From Streptomyces sp. H39-S7 (lineage in GTDB: Bacteria > Actinomycetota > Actinomycetes > Streptomycetales > Streptomycetaceae), in the NCBI RefSeq assembly GCF_027158205.1, contig NZ_JAPVLU010000044.1, positions 1 to 64,000 of the forward strand: DNA of 64,000 nt, written 5' to 3'. A program made the translations under genes and the position numbers. The notes under the pieces are model-generated. The model was not told where the DNA came from, did not search any database, and saw only the letters and a list, made by a program, of their open reading frames with translations. This document shows, piece by piece, positions 24,045 to 32,094 of the stretch. Within the stretch, counting starts at the first letter, position 1. Every line of letters begins with the position of its first letter.

Positions 24045-25655
24045 ATGAGGGCACTGGAACCGCTGGGTGCGGACGACCCGAGCGAGGTGGGGTCGTACCG
24101 GTTGCTGGGGGTGCTTGGGCACGGCGGGATGGGGCGGGTGTATCTGGGGCGCAGCCCGGGTGGCCGACTCGTTGCGGTGAAGGTGGTGCACCGCCACTTG
24201 GCGGGCCACGAGCGGTTCCGTTCGCGGTTCGCGAGAGAGGTAGCGGCGGCGCGGCTGGTGAATGCAGCCCAGGACCGCGACTACACCGCCGCCGTACTCG
24301 CCGCCGATCCGGAGGCCGAGGTTCCGTGGGTGGCGACTGGCTTCGTGGCGGGCAGCGACCTGACGCACATTGTGGAGGAGCACGGTCCACTGCCTCACCG
24401 GACCGTACGCGCGCTGGGAGCCGGGCTGGCCGAGGCACTGAAAGCTGTGCATGCCCACGGGCTCGTGCACCGGGACGTCAAGCCGTCCAACGTGTTGCTT
24501 GCGCTCGACGGACCGTGTTTGATCGACTTCGGTATCGCCCGTGCCGCTGAGACGGCGACCCGGCTTACTTCGACCGGCATGGCCGTCGGTTCGCCCGGTT
24601 TCATGGCTCCCGAGCAGGTCACCGGCGAAGCGGCGATCGGGCCCGCCACGGACGTCTTCGCGCTCGGCGCCGTGCTCGCCTATGCGGCTAGCGGCCACCA
24701 GCCCTTCCCTGGCGACAGCGCCGCCCAACTGCTGTATCGGATCGTTCACGTCGAGCCGCGGCTCGACGGTGTCGAACCGGATGCCATACGTGAACTGGTC
24801 TCCGCCTGCCTCGCCAAAGATCCTGCCGCCCGTCCAGAACTGCTGGAGGTCATCGGGGCCCTGGCTGGCGAGCAGGGTGCGGGCGCGTTGCTGGAGGACT
24901 CCTCCCGGTGGCTGCCCACGGCAGTCGCCGAGGGCATCGGCCGCCGGGCCGTCGAGCTGCTTCAGTTGGAGTCTGGGCCGCCGGATCTGGAGCCGCCCGT
25001 ACGAGGTCCCGTGCCGCCTCACCCACCCACGGCCGTAGACCCGGCACCGGCCTCCGGTCCGGGCGCCGCCACGCTGACAGCGATCACCAAGCCGAAGCCG
25101 AAGCCGAAGCCTGCGGCCAAGCCTGCGAACGAGGGGAAGCCCGCGCCTGCGCCCACGGCATCGGCGAAGCCGAAAGCCCCGGTGGCCGAGTTGAAGAAGC
25201 AATTCGGACTGGCCGTAGGAGTCGTCCTGGTGTTCGCCGCAGTGGGCCTCGGCATCTGGATCGACCGTCATGGAAGCGACCAACCTGACCAACCCGTCGC
25301 CCTTCCCGCCTCCTTCATCGGACGCTGGAACGACTCCCAGAACGGCTACGGCAACGAGCTCGAACTCAAGGCCGGTCGGGTCGGCGAAGAAGTAGGCACG
25401 CTCACAGCCGACATCGATGGCCAGAACGGCTCCGCTACCTGCACATACGGCCTCAGGCTCAACCGTACGGCGACCGACAGCTTTTACGCAGACCTTGACG
25501 CCGATCCGACGTCCGCCAATCGTGCTGCCTGCAGCACCCCCGTGAAGATCAAACTGCAGACCCAGCGTCTCAAGGGAGCGAACGGCGAAGACGTCCTTAT
25601 GTTCCTCGCGGGCAAGCCGGTGACCAGCCTCAACGTGTTGTCACGCGCGAGCTGA
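24045..25655 (+). CDS. Transmembrane Ser/Thr protein kinase
   Basis: A 536-residue Hanks-type kinase that phosphorylates Ser/Thr on target proteins. The glycine loop GHGGMGRVY is at about residues 25-33, the ATP-binding Lys at 46, the catalytic loop HRDVKPSNV at 142-150, DFG at 161-163 and APE at 188-190, so all key residues are present. A basic Lys/Pro linker precedes one membrane helix (FGLAVGVVLVFAAVGLGIWI, about 385-405). About 125 extracytoplasmic residues follow and may sense a ligand; they contain two Cys residues. The ATG at 24045 follows GAGGGG. It is the sole cargo of the small Tn7-like element and is read rightward, opposite to the backbone. Confidence 0.9.
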   Translation: MRALEPLGADDPSEVGSYRLLGVLGHGGMGRVYLGRSPGGRLVAVKVVHRHLAGHERFRSRFAREVAAARLVNAAQDRDYTAAVLAADPEAEVPWVATGFVAGSDLTHIVEEHGPLPHRTVRALGAGLAEALKAVHAHGLVHRDVKPSNVLLALDGPCLIDFGIARAAETATRLTSTGMAVGSPGFMAPEQVTGEAAIGPATDVFALGAVLAYAASGHQPFPGDSAAQLLYRIVHVEPRLDGVEPDAIRELVSACLAKDPAARPELLEVIGALAGEQGAGALLEDSSRWLPTAVAEGIGRRAVELLQLESGPPDLEPPVRGPVPPHPPTAVDPAPASGPGAATLTAITKPKPKPKPAAKPANEGKPAPAPTASAKPKAPVAELKKQFGLAVGVVLVFAAVGLGIWIDRHGSDQPDQPVALPASFIGRWNDSQNGYGNELELKAGRVGEEVGTLTADIDGQNGSATCTYGLRLNRTATDSFYADLDADPTSANRAACSTPVKIKLQTQRLKGANGEDVLMFLAGKPVTSLNVLSRAS

Positions 25656-25764
25656 TCAACTGGCGATGCACCTAGGTACGCACGCACAGGACACCGTCCC
25701 ACGGGTGCTTGCTTCCAGGCCGACGCGCGGTGCCGCGCCTCGTCCAGCTCGACGCTCGTCGGCG

Positions 25765-25790
25765 AACTACGCTCGTCGGCGGGCGTAGTT
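25765..25790. terminator. Hairpin downstream of the kinase gene
   Basis: AACTACGC and GCGTAGTT form a perfect eight-base inverted repeat with a ten-base loop, about 110 bp beyond the kinase stop. There is no T-run. It may terminate the kinase transcript. Confidence 0.4.
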
Positions 25791-25948
25791 GCTTGACACG
25801 GGTCGCTGGTCGAATGACACGGGCAGGGTGGGCCAGGGCGCTGGCGACGTGGTCCGCGTCCACGAGGGCCAGCAGGGCCCCTTGCTGGCTGTGGAGTGCC
25901 GGTCGTCCATGATCACGCGGAAGTGCTCACGAAACCGCGGAACCTATA

Positions 25949-25953
25949 GGCGG
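25949..25953. repeat. Shared target-site copy GGCGG between the two elements
   Basis: The five bases lie exactly between the right tip of the small element (ends at 25948) and the left tip of the larger one (begins at 25954). The same GGCGG follows the right tip of the larger element at 38888-38892. Confidence 0.85.
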
Positions 25954-26045
25954 TGTAGGGGGCGCGCTTTCGTGAGCACCGGCTCCTGCGGAAACGCTGG
26001 ATTCCGCGAGCGGTGAGCAGAGGGCGTGTCGGCTGATCATGAGCA
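25954..26045. repeat. Left end of the Tn7-like transposon
   Basis: The tip TGTAGG is followed by TTTCGTGAGCAC at 25968-25979, GGTGAGCAG near 26012 and TGATCATGAGCA at 26034-26045. These repeats in one orientation look like TnsB binding sites. The corresponding end of the small element at 23727 aligns along the whole stretch. Confidence 0.85.
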
Positions 26046-26187
26046 GAACTGCCGGCCGTACCACAAAGAGCGGTCGCTCTCGGTGACGCGCCGAGGATCC
26101 GGGCATGGCCACGAGGCCAGAGTTTGTGCGGTTCGTATGGGCTCCACGGGAAGCTCGTCGGGGGCGCGGGCGAACTTCAATGGTCGC

Positions 26188-26229
26188 GATGATCGCCGGT
26201 TACCCAAACCGGCGATCATCGGCTATGTT
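26188..26229. promoter_or_regulatory. 36-bp palindromic element, copy C, inside the transposon
   Basis: A perfect 14-base inverted repeat (GATGATCGCCGGTT / AACCGGCGATCATC, spacer ACCCA) is followed by GGC and TATGTT at 26224-26229. Read rightward it could be a promoter for the cargo gene starting at 26455, with a palindromic operator over the -35 region. It is the most symmetrical of three copies in the window. Confidence 0.65.
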
Positions 26230-26401
26230 GCCGCCGCCTCGATGGTGTCCCGTACCGATCACTTCGTCATCAAGGGCCGCCAATACTGAGGTTCATGGCG
26301 GGCCCGCCGCTGCCGCTAGCGCCCTGTCAATAACACCTTTTTGGACAATAATTGGCGGTCTGCGGCTTTCATCGGACTGGGGTGACTGGCGTGCGTAATG
26401 T

Positions 26402-26444
26402 CCCTTTCTGGTGCCGGGCGCTTGGGTCCCCGCACCAGAAAGGG
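26402..26444 (+). promoter_or_regulatory. 13-bp stem hairpin reaching the ribosome-binding site
   Basis: CCCTTTCTGGTGC (26402-26414) and GCACCAGAAAGGG (26432-26444) are perfectly complementary with a 17-base loop. The right arm overlaps the start of AGGGAAGGGG at 26441-26450, the ribosome-binding site of the gene starting at 26455. In RNA it could mask or expose that site; it could also be an operator. Confidence 0.65.
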
Positions 26445-26454
26445 AAGGGGTCTC

Positions 26455-28431
26455 ATGCCGCAGTCCCGTAGTGCCGGGGAACGTCTGGATCTTGTGCGCG
26501 AGACGGTGCAGGGCTTCCAGGGGGCGCGCGCCGAGTCACGCACCGCGCGCCGACGTGGGTTGTCGCGGGGGCAGAATCTGCTGCTGGGTGCGGCGCTGCA
26601 TGCCGCGGCCCGTCTGGAGCAGGGTCTGGAGGCGACCGAACTGGAGAAGAGCCTGCTGGAGATCCTGCGGGTGGCGGCCGACGACGACACCGAGATCGCC
26701 GCCTGGGGGCAGGTCTTCGCCGACCAGCGTGCGACCCGGGGCGGGACGGGCATCTTCCCCGACGCGATCAACGGGCTGGACGTGAAGAGCGGCTACGACT
26801 TCGCCGACCTGCGCGCCGATCTAATCCGGGTGACCCCGGAGATTGTGGCGCAGCCGAACGTCGAGATCGTGGAAGTGAACGGGCTGGAGCTCGACGGGCC
26901 CAAGGACAGCGATGAGTTCCTGGAGGCGATGGGCCGCTACGGCACCGGGGTGAGCGTGTTCACCGGCAGGCCGTCGGAGCCGGCCGCGACGGACACCGGG
27001 GAGGCAGGTGCAACGCCCGCCGCGGCGGCGCTCCCGGCGCCGCTGAAACTCACGCTGCGCCCCTCGCGTTTCGAGTGCGAAAAGCGCTCGGGCGAGTTGG
27101 GGAGGGACGAGATCTACTGGGCGATGACAGTGGGCACCGACACCGACTCGACGTACGCGGTGAAGACGCCCGAGTTCGGGTCCATCGTCGCCGGCAGCCA
27201 CCGCGAATTCCCCGTGATCATCCTGGAAAACGGCCCCGTACGCAGCTATGTGTCACTGAACATCGAGTGCTGGGAAGCCGACGACAGCTCCGGCGGCTTC
27301 TACAACGCCCTCCGCGATGCCCTGAGCTACATGTCCAAGCGCCTCGCGGACGCCTCCAAGAACCAGAACTACACCCCGCCGGACCGCGAGTTCGACGCCG
27401 ACGGCTGGGCCGCCCTGCTCGCCATCGTCGGCGAACTCATCAACGCGATCCTCGGCTGGCTCACCAACGACGACGACCTCGTCTGCGAACGCTCCATCGG
27501 CCTGTCCCACGCGGCACTCACCCGCTACTTCACCGGGGACCGCGAAGAATGGTGGAAGTTCGACGGCGGCGACGACGGACGCCACAAACTCTGGCTGCGC
27601 GGCAAAGCCCAACTGCTTCCGCGTAACGTCAAATTCAAGTCTCAGATCAACGGTGCATGGTCCTTCACCAACCAGGGACTCGACACCGCCGGCCAGGTAG
27701 GCACCACGGCTGCGGGGGCCGCCTTTAACGGCGTTCCCAGCTATTTCTACACAAACTCCGCCACTCATCGTCTGTACTGGAAACCCGCCGCCAACCAGGC
27801 GGGCCAGGTCATCCATCAGGCCGTCACGAAGGTTCCGCCCGGCGTGGCCGTGCACGACGGCGCCCTCTACTGCATGCACGTCGGACTCGACAATGCCGTG
27901 TACTGGAACAAGCGCACGCCCAGCACGGACTGGACCCCGCACACCCCCATCCCGGGATGGGCCACGACCGTCAGCCCCGCCCTGGCCTCGCACAACGGCA
28001 CCCTGTACTGCGTCCTGACCGCCATGGACGGCTCGGTGCGCTGGTCGAAGTTCACCGGCTCCTCTTGGACCAGCACCACCGTCATCGGTGGCTGGGGGAC
28101 CCCCCGCGCCGCCGCCCTCACCTCGCACGGCAGCAGCCTCTACCTGGCACACCTGGGGTTCGAGGGCCGCATGTGGCTCTCCTCCTCCAGCAACGGCTCC
28201 GGCTGGTCCCAAGCCCAGGCCCTCAGCGACTGGAGCAGCCTGGAAGCTCCCGCGCTGGGCTCGGCCGACGGAAAGCTGTACTTCGCCTGGCGCACCGTGG
28301 ACGGCACCCTGCGCGTCAGCACCCACAACGGCAGCACCTGGTCCGCCCCCACCGATCTCCAGACCGGCGGCTACGGCGCACCCGCCCTCATCACCCGCCC
28401 AGGCTCCGTCCAAGTCCTCTACGTCGCCTAG
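26455..28431 (+). CDS. Lectin-like beta-propeller cargo protein
   Basis: A 658-residue protein. The N-terminal half is helical (RRGLSRGQNLLLGAALHAAA) then mixed, with a hydrophobic helix WAALLAIVGELINAILGWLT near residues 318-340. The C-terminal 230 residues consist of about 50-residue repeats, each with an H-x-G-x-L-Y or similar strand and a W-x-x-W turn: HDGALYCMHVGLDNAVYWNK, HNGTLYCVLTAMDGSVRW, HGSSLYLAHLGFEGRMWLSS, ADGKLYFAWRTVDGTLRVST. This matches sugar-binding or tectonin-like beta-propellers. No signal peptide is seen. The ATG at 26455 has an excellent AGGGAAGGGG site. A defence or surface-recognition role is possible but unproven. Confidence 0.7.
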   Translation: MPQSRSAGERLDLVRETVQGFQGARAESRTARRRGLSRGQNLLLGAALHAAARLEQGLEATELEKSLLEILRVAADDDTEIAAWGQVFADQRATRGGTGIFPDAINGLDVKSGYDFADLRADLIRVTPEIVAQPNVEIVEVNGLELDGPKDSDEFLEAMGRYGTGVSVFTGRPSEPAATDTGEAGATPAAAALPAPLKLTLRPSRFECEKRSGELGRDEIYWAMTVGTDTDSTYAVKTPEFGSIVAGSHREFPVIILENGPVRSYVSLNIECWEADDSSGGFYNALRDALSYMSKRLADASKNQNYTPPDREFDADGWAALLAIVGELINAILGWLTNDDDLVCERSIGLSHAALTRYFTGDREEWWKFDGGDDGRHKLWLRGKAQLLPRNVKFKSQINGAWSFTNQGLDTAGQVGTTAAGAAFNGVPSYFYTNSATHRLYWKPAANQAGQVIHQAVTKVPPGVAVHDGALYCMHVGLDNAVYWNKRTPSTDWTPHTPIPGWATTVSPALASHNGTLYCVLTAMDGSVRWSKFTGSSWTSTTVIGGWGTPRAAALTSHGSSLYLAHLGFEGRMWLSSSSNGSGWSQAQALSDWSSLEAPALGSADGKLYFAWRTVDGTLRVSTHNGSTWSAPTDLQTGGYGAPALITRPGSVQVLYVA

Positions 28432-28441
28432 CCCCCCGGCC

Positions 28442-28459
28442 GGGGCGGCGAGCCGCCCC
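28442..28459 (+). terminator. GC-rich hairpin after the lectin-like gene
   Basis: GGGGCGGC and GCCGCCCC, separated by GA, lie 10 bp beyond the stop codon. There is no T-run, but such hairpins commonly end transcripts in Streptomyces. Confidence 0.55.
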
Positions 28460-28679
28460 CGCCGCACCCTCTCGGCGGCCGCGCGCCCCTGGCCGCCTCC
28501 ACCCGGCCTTGACCACTGCTCCCTGCGGCCCGAGCTGCTAGTCCTTCGCGGCACCTCGAAACCCCGCAGGCGGAAAGTTCGGGGCTGCGGAGCAGGGCAG
28601 TGTGCAGACGCCGGAGCCGAGATCGGTTGTGGTGTGGGGGCGGGTTCGCCCCGTGGACGACAGCAAAGGATGCGTCCGG

Positions 28680-28883
28680 ATGGCTACAGGCACAGTGAAG
28701 TCGTTCAACGGTGAGAAGGGCTTCGGGTACATCTCGCCGGACGGTGGAGGGCCGGACGTATACGCCCACTACACCGCAATCCAAACCCAGGGCTTCAGAG
28801 ACCTGCAGGAAGGCCAGAGGGTCGAGTTCGACATCACCCAGGGCCCCAAGGGCCCCCAAGCCGCGAACATCCAGGTCGGGTAG
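28680..28883 (+). CDS. Cold-shock protein
   Basis: A 67-residue single cold-shock domain that binds single-stranded RNA or DNA. It contains the RNP1-type motif KGFGYISPD and the RNP2-type motif DVYAHYTAI, preceded by GTVKSFNGE. Length and order match CspA-family proteins. The second motif reads DVYAHY instead of the usual DVFVHY. The ATG follows AAAGGA by nine bases. It is a cargo gene of the Tn7-like transposon, transcribed rightward after the lectin-like gene but separated from it by about 250 bp and a hairpin, so it probably has its own promoter. Confidence 0.92.
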   Translation: MATGTVKSFNGEKGFGYISPDGGGPDVYAHYTAIQTQGFRDLQEGQRVEFDITQGPKGPQAANIQVG

Positions 28884-29067
28884 AAGCAGCCGGTCCGGAT
28901 CCCGCCGCGCCGGGCTGCCGGCCAACCTTCGGGAGATGAGCTCCCACCCCGTGTCTAGCGTTTGCCCTCTGTTCGGCACTCGGATGCCGCGAGGCTGGTG
29001 AGGCCGGACATGCATCCCCGCCCCGGTACAGGCGCCGATGGCTCGTACCGGGCGTGGCCTGGTGTGT

Positions 29068-29475
29068 CTATTTGGTGCCGAGGCTTGTGGGCCGGAGCCC
29101 CGATCCTTGAAGGTATGCCATTTCCATGGACGCCGGCAGGGGCGAGCCATCGGGTTGCAGTAGTTCGATGGTGGGGTCTACGCCGGCGTAGATCGTGAGG
29201 CTGCGGGTCTGCGGAGCCGTCTGTGCAGTTGGGGCTTCGCTGGCGACGGCGCTTACGGCGTATACCGCCACTGCTGTGCCCGTCTCGTCAACGACCCTGA
29301 TTCCCGAGGGGATCGCCGTTCCGCCACTGAGGGTCAGCGTGGGCATACCGTCCTCTGAGTACGTCAGGGCGAGCGTTCCTCTCTGCTCCGGCGTGATGTC
29401 CTGCACCAGCAGCTTCGGGACGCCAGTATCGGCGGCTTGCCCGTCGCTCGGGGACTCATTCGGGATCTCAACCAT
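29068..29475 (-). CDS. Hypothetical beta-rich protein, 135 aa
   Basis: A 135-residue protein whose alternating pattern (RGTLALTYSEDGMPTLTLSG, IRVVDETGTAVAVYAVSAV, SLTIYAGVDPTIELLQPDG) predicts a beta sandwich or barrel. GGAGG precedes the ATG by seven bases. No signal peptide or catalytic residues are seen. It is cargo of the transposon on the leftward strand, unlike the two preceding rightward genes. I do not recognise the family. Confidence 0.65.
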   Translation of the reverse strand: MVEIPNESPSDGQAADTGVPKLLVQDITPEQRGTLALTYSEDGMPTLTLSGGTAIPSGIRVVDETGTAVAVYAVSAVASEAPTAQTAPQTRSLTIYAGVDPTIELLQPDGSPLPASMEMAYLQGSGLRPTSLGTK

Positions 29476-29639
29476 GGGCGTTCCTCCAGGTGTTCGCTCT
29501 ACTACGGACAGCGATTCAGCGTCCCGTGATCAAGGCTTCACGACTACCCCACCCCCGACTCTGGGCACCCTCGTACGCCCCGCAGGCCCCACAGCCGCAG
29601 GCAACCGGTGGCTTCCTCGCTCTCCGGGCGGAAGTGGTT

Positions 29640-29948
29640 TCAGAACGGGATGGGCAGGGACTGCTCCCGAGCTTCGGCCGCGGTAAGGCATGCGTCAGCG
29701 GAAGCGACGTAGTACGTCGTCTCGCCCTGGAGGCTCGGGAAGCAGCTCTGTTCGTAGGCGTACTCCTGAGCCACGCACGCCATGAATTTGGTCGGGTTGC
29801 TGGGGTGAGGGTAGTTGCCGTCGGCCCGGCCCTCGCAGGAGAACGGAGCGGGGTCCTGGAGCGCGGCCGGTTGCTGGGCCCCCGCGGCGGAAGCGGCGGC
29901 GAGCACGGCAATACCGCTCAGGGCGAGGCTCGTAAGGATCTTGTTCAT
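29640..29948 (-). CDS. Small secreted protein with a chitin-binding-like GNYxHPxNPxK motif
   Basis: A 102-residue protein with a clear signal peptide (MNKILTSLALSGIAVLAAAS, cut probably after AGA). The mature part has four Cys residues (CEG, ACV, SCF, ADAC) and the motif RADGNYPHPSNPTKFMACVA, which recalls the chitin-binding type-2 (peritrophin-like) pattern of Cys-x-Gly-Asn-Tyr-x-x-Pro. It would act outside the cell, perhaps on a polysaccharide. A second, shorter protein with the same central motif is encoded at 31571, on the other side of the terpene synthase. Family assignment is tentative. Confidence 0.65.
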   Translation of the reverse strand: MNKILTSLALSGIAVLAAASAAGAQQPAALQDPAPFSCEGRADGNYPHPSNPTKFMACVAQEYAYEQSCFPSLQGETTYYVASADACLTAAEAREQSLPIPF

Positions 29949-30010
29949 CACGCCCCGTACAACGTCGCGGACGGCGAGATGTCGCGGGTCGTCACCCGAG
30001 CGGGTGGGCG

Positions 30011-31213
30011 TTACCGGGCGGCGAGGTGGGCTGTCAGGCGGGAGGCGGAGGTGCCCATGCCGGTGGGGCCGGCCGGAACGCGTCCCGGCCCAGGGCGGGA
30101 GGGGGAGGCCGAGGCGGGTGCGGGTGCGGCGGGGGTGAAGACTTCGTGCCAGTCGTATTTTCCTGACGTCACGTGCCATTCGAGCATGGCCCGTACGACC
30201 TTCTTGATGCCGGCCGTGTACCTTTCCAGCCGGTCGTCCGCGATGCCGTCCTTGCCCGCGGACTGCGCCATGTAGTCGAGCGCGGTCATGTCGGCGTTGA
30301 TGCGGTCCACGAGGAAGGTGACGGCTTCCACCGAGCTCTTGCCTTCGTGGGCCATCATGGCCGCGATCAGGTTGTACACCTCACCTGATGCCATGTCGCG
30401 GTTGAAGCCGAAGATGTCGTTGTACCAGCAGACGGCGTTCATGAACCGCACATGGGTGTCCGCCACGGACGGGTGCCCGTAGATCTCCTCGGGCAGGAAC
30501 GCGTTCAGCGCGATCTCGTTCCACGGGATGAACATGTCCATCCCGTGGACCTGGATGAACTTGCCCAGGATGTGCGCCGTGGTGGGGATCCGGCGCTCGT
30601 GCCGTACTGCCCCGCTCTCATCCAGGGAGACGTTCAGCCAGTTGTCGATGACGCTCGCATGGCGCTTCAGCTGGTCCAGCGGGGAGATGGCCCGCACCTG
30701 GGCCCACAACTCGGCAAAGGTGTTCAGGGTGCGGGCGCCCCACGGGTCCCGGCAGGGACCGGGGACCCCTGCCCACAGGATCGGTCGGAACGCCTGGACG
30801 TACTCGACCTGCTGGGCGCGGTATTCGTCGCCGCGGGGTTCGTCCATGAAGTCGTCGAGGATCCAGAAGAACGTCAGGAGCTTGTCGGCCAGCGCCAGGT
30901 AGTCATACTTCGGGGCGTCGCACCACATGCGGGCGTGGAGGTCCGGCATGCACTGCCGCTGCAACCGCCCCAGAACCTCCTCCTCGCTCACCCCCGGGTA
31001 GGGAGGCGCCATCCCCTTCTCCACGATCCACTGAAAATTGTCCTTCTTGAGCCGCTCCGCCTGGGGGTGGATCCCGACTTGCGGGAACGGGCAGACGATC
31101 TCAGGGACCTCCGGGCTCGCCCGCGGCACGGCAAGCCCGCGTACGGCGGGGATGGGAAAGCTATCGCGGACGGCGGGAGAGCTCAGGTCATCGAGCGTGA
31201 GTACGCGTGCCAC
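30011..31213 (-). CDS. Class I terpene synthase
   Basis: A 400-residue class I terpene cyclase; such enzymes ionise a prenyl diphosphate and cyclise the cation. The aspartate-rich motif DDFMDEP is at about 120-126. The second metal site reads NDIFGFNRD at 265-273, where the family usually has N-D-x-x-S-x-x-x-E, so Ser is Gly and Glu is Asp. The C-terminal RY pair is in LERYTAG. Length is typical of a bacterial sesquiterpene or methylated-monoterpene enzyme; the product cannot be predicted. The GTG start follows AAGGA. No prenyltransferase, methyltransferase or P450 is adjacent. It is cargo of the Tn7-like transposon. Confidence 0.88.
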   Translation of the reverse strand: MARVLTLDDLSSPAVRDSFPIPAVRGLAVPRASPEVPEIVCPFPQVGIHPQAERLKKDNFQWIVEKGMAPPYPGVSEEEVLGRLQRQCMPDLHARMWCDAPKYDYLALADKLLTFFWILDDFMDEPRGDEYRAQQVEYVQAFRPILWAGVPGPCRDPWGARTLNTFAELWAQVRAISPLDQLKRHASVIDNWLNVSLDESGAVRHERRIPTTAHILGKFIQVHGMDMFIPWNEIALNAFLPEEIYGHPSVADTHVRFMNAVCWYNDIFGFNRDMASGEVYNLIAAMMAHEGKSSVEAVTFLVDRINADMTALDYMAQSAGKDGIADDRLERYTAGIKKVVRAMLEWHVTSGKYDWHEVFTPAAPAPASASPSRPGPGRVPAGPTGMGTSASRLTAHLAAR

Positions 31214-31570
31214 GGGGGACCATCCTTAGGACCAGTCAGCCGGCCCGCTCGGTACCTCTATTCGCACCATGGCCAGGCCGCCCGCTGGGGAACGTCACTA
31301 TCCGTAACAACGGGCGAGTGGACCAAAACATCAGGAAACGAGGCGGGACATCATGGAGCCTCCGGAGCTCCGTTGACGCATTCAACCGCTGGTGCCCTCG
31401 CGCGGGCTCCGCAACGTCCTGGCTACCACTCGATGCGGTGAACGCGACCGCGTCGAGGTTTGCGGTAGAACCCGCCGCGGCAACACGAAGCAGCAGGCCC
31501 CTGCTGAGCTTCGGCTCATGGCGACGGTCCGGCCTGATCCGGTACTGGATCAGGCCGGAGCGGGCCGTGA
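31214..31570. other. Gene-free stretch with a terminator hairpin
   Basis: About 350 bp between the terpene synthase start and the end of the next leftward gene. Apart from a strong hairpin at 31528-31559 nothing is identified. It must contain the terpene synthase promoter; the A/C-rich patch near 31300-31340 is a plausible place. Confidence 0.5.
31528..31559 (-). terminator. 13-bp stem terminator-like hairpin
   Basis: TCCGGCCTGATCC and GGATCAGGCCGGA are perfectly complementary around a six-base loop, 12 bp beyond the stop of the leftward gene at 31571. It probably ends leftward transcription and separates that gene and the tns operon from the terpene synthase. Confidence 0.7.
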
Positions 31571-31735
31571 CTAGATCTCGCCGCCGTCGTCGCCGAACTG
31601 CATCCCCTCAGGGCGATCTTGCTCGTAGACGTGCTCATGGGCTACTACCGAGAGCATTTTCGCGGGGTTGGTGGGGTGCCGGTAGTTGCCGTCAGGCCGT
31701 TCAAGGAACTCGGGATAATGCTCGGTCGCGAGCAT
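31571..31735 (-). CDS. 54-aa protein sharing the GNYxHPxNPxK motif
   Basis: A short protein with RPDGNYRHPTNPAKMLSVVA followed by HEHVYEQDRPEG, closely parallel to the secreted protein at 29640 (GNYPHPSNPTK and QEYAYEQSCF) but lacking its signal peptide and cysteines. GGAGGAG precedes the ATG by five bases, which supports translation. It may be a cytoplasmic relative of the secreted protein. Function is unknown. Confidence 0.6.
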   Translation of the reverse strand: MLATEHYPEFLERPDGNYRHPTNPAKMLSVVAHEHVYEQDRPEGMQFGDDGGEI

Positions 31736-32094
31736 AAGCTCTCCTCCGGTAGGCGTTACTGGCCAAGGGTGCAGCCGCATCCTGGCGGCAATAATGTCTC
31801 CTGCCACCCCACAAACCACAACATCCCGATTGGGGAGCGGCGCGCTTCCCTGACGGTTTGAACCACCCTGGTTCCGCTTTCCGAGGTCGAGCCCTGCGGA
31901 TGGGGCACGTTCAAGCTCGAGCACTGGAATGGCCTGCCTGGGCTGGTCGCGGCCGGTGGTGGCGTACAGGTGCAGCAGTATCCGCAAGGAACTCGGCGCC
32001 GCCGCATGGCCGACCGTCTCACGGTGCGGCAACCGGCTCGGGCCCAGGGCGCCAGGCGCGATCAAGCCGGGCCTGGGTGATCCGGGCCGGGCGG
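31736..32094. other. Gene-free stretch after tniQ
   Basis: About 360 bp between tniQ and the 54-aa gene. No protein-like frame, repeat or clear hairpin is seen; the promoter of the small gene is probably here. Confidence 0.4.

Larger units (their letters stand above)
23727..25948. mobile_element. Small Tn7-like element without transposase genes, carrying a kinase
   Basis: The left end begins TGTGGGG and over about 90 bp follows the left end of the larger element, with GAGCACTGCC, GGAATCCGC and then TGTCGGCTGATCATGAGCA at 23800-23818. The right end (25911-25948) matches the right end of the larger element over about 38 bases with one difference (TATA instead of TACA at the tip). No tns genes lie between them; the only gene is a Ser/Thr protein kinase. 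It is therefore probably non-autonomous and movable only by TnsABC supplied in trans, for example by its neighbour. It abuts the larger element with one GGCGG between them. Confidence 0.75.
26046..26454. other. Non-coding stretch between the left end and the first cargo gene
   Basis: About 400 bp without a convincing gene. It holds copy C of the 36-bp palindromic element and a long hairpin next to the ribosome-binding site of the cargo gene. A patch near 26320-26370 is less GC-rich than its surroundings. Confidence 0.5.

Noticed and set aside
23807..26045. TGTCGGCTGATCATGAGCA repeats at 23800 and 26029 as ends of an insertion sequence
   Set aside because: They fall about 75-85 bases inside the L ends of the two Tn7-like elements and are explained as internal TnsB-type repeats; no IS transposase lies between them.
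28441..28560. Possible promoter for the cold-shock gene in the GC-rich spacer
   Set aside because: No -10 or -35 pair of acceptable spacing could be seen, so it was not listed.
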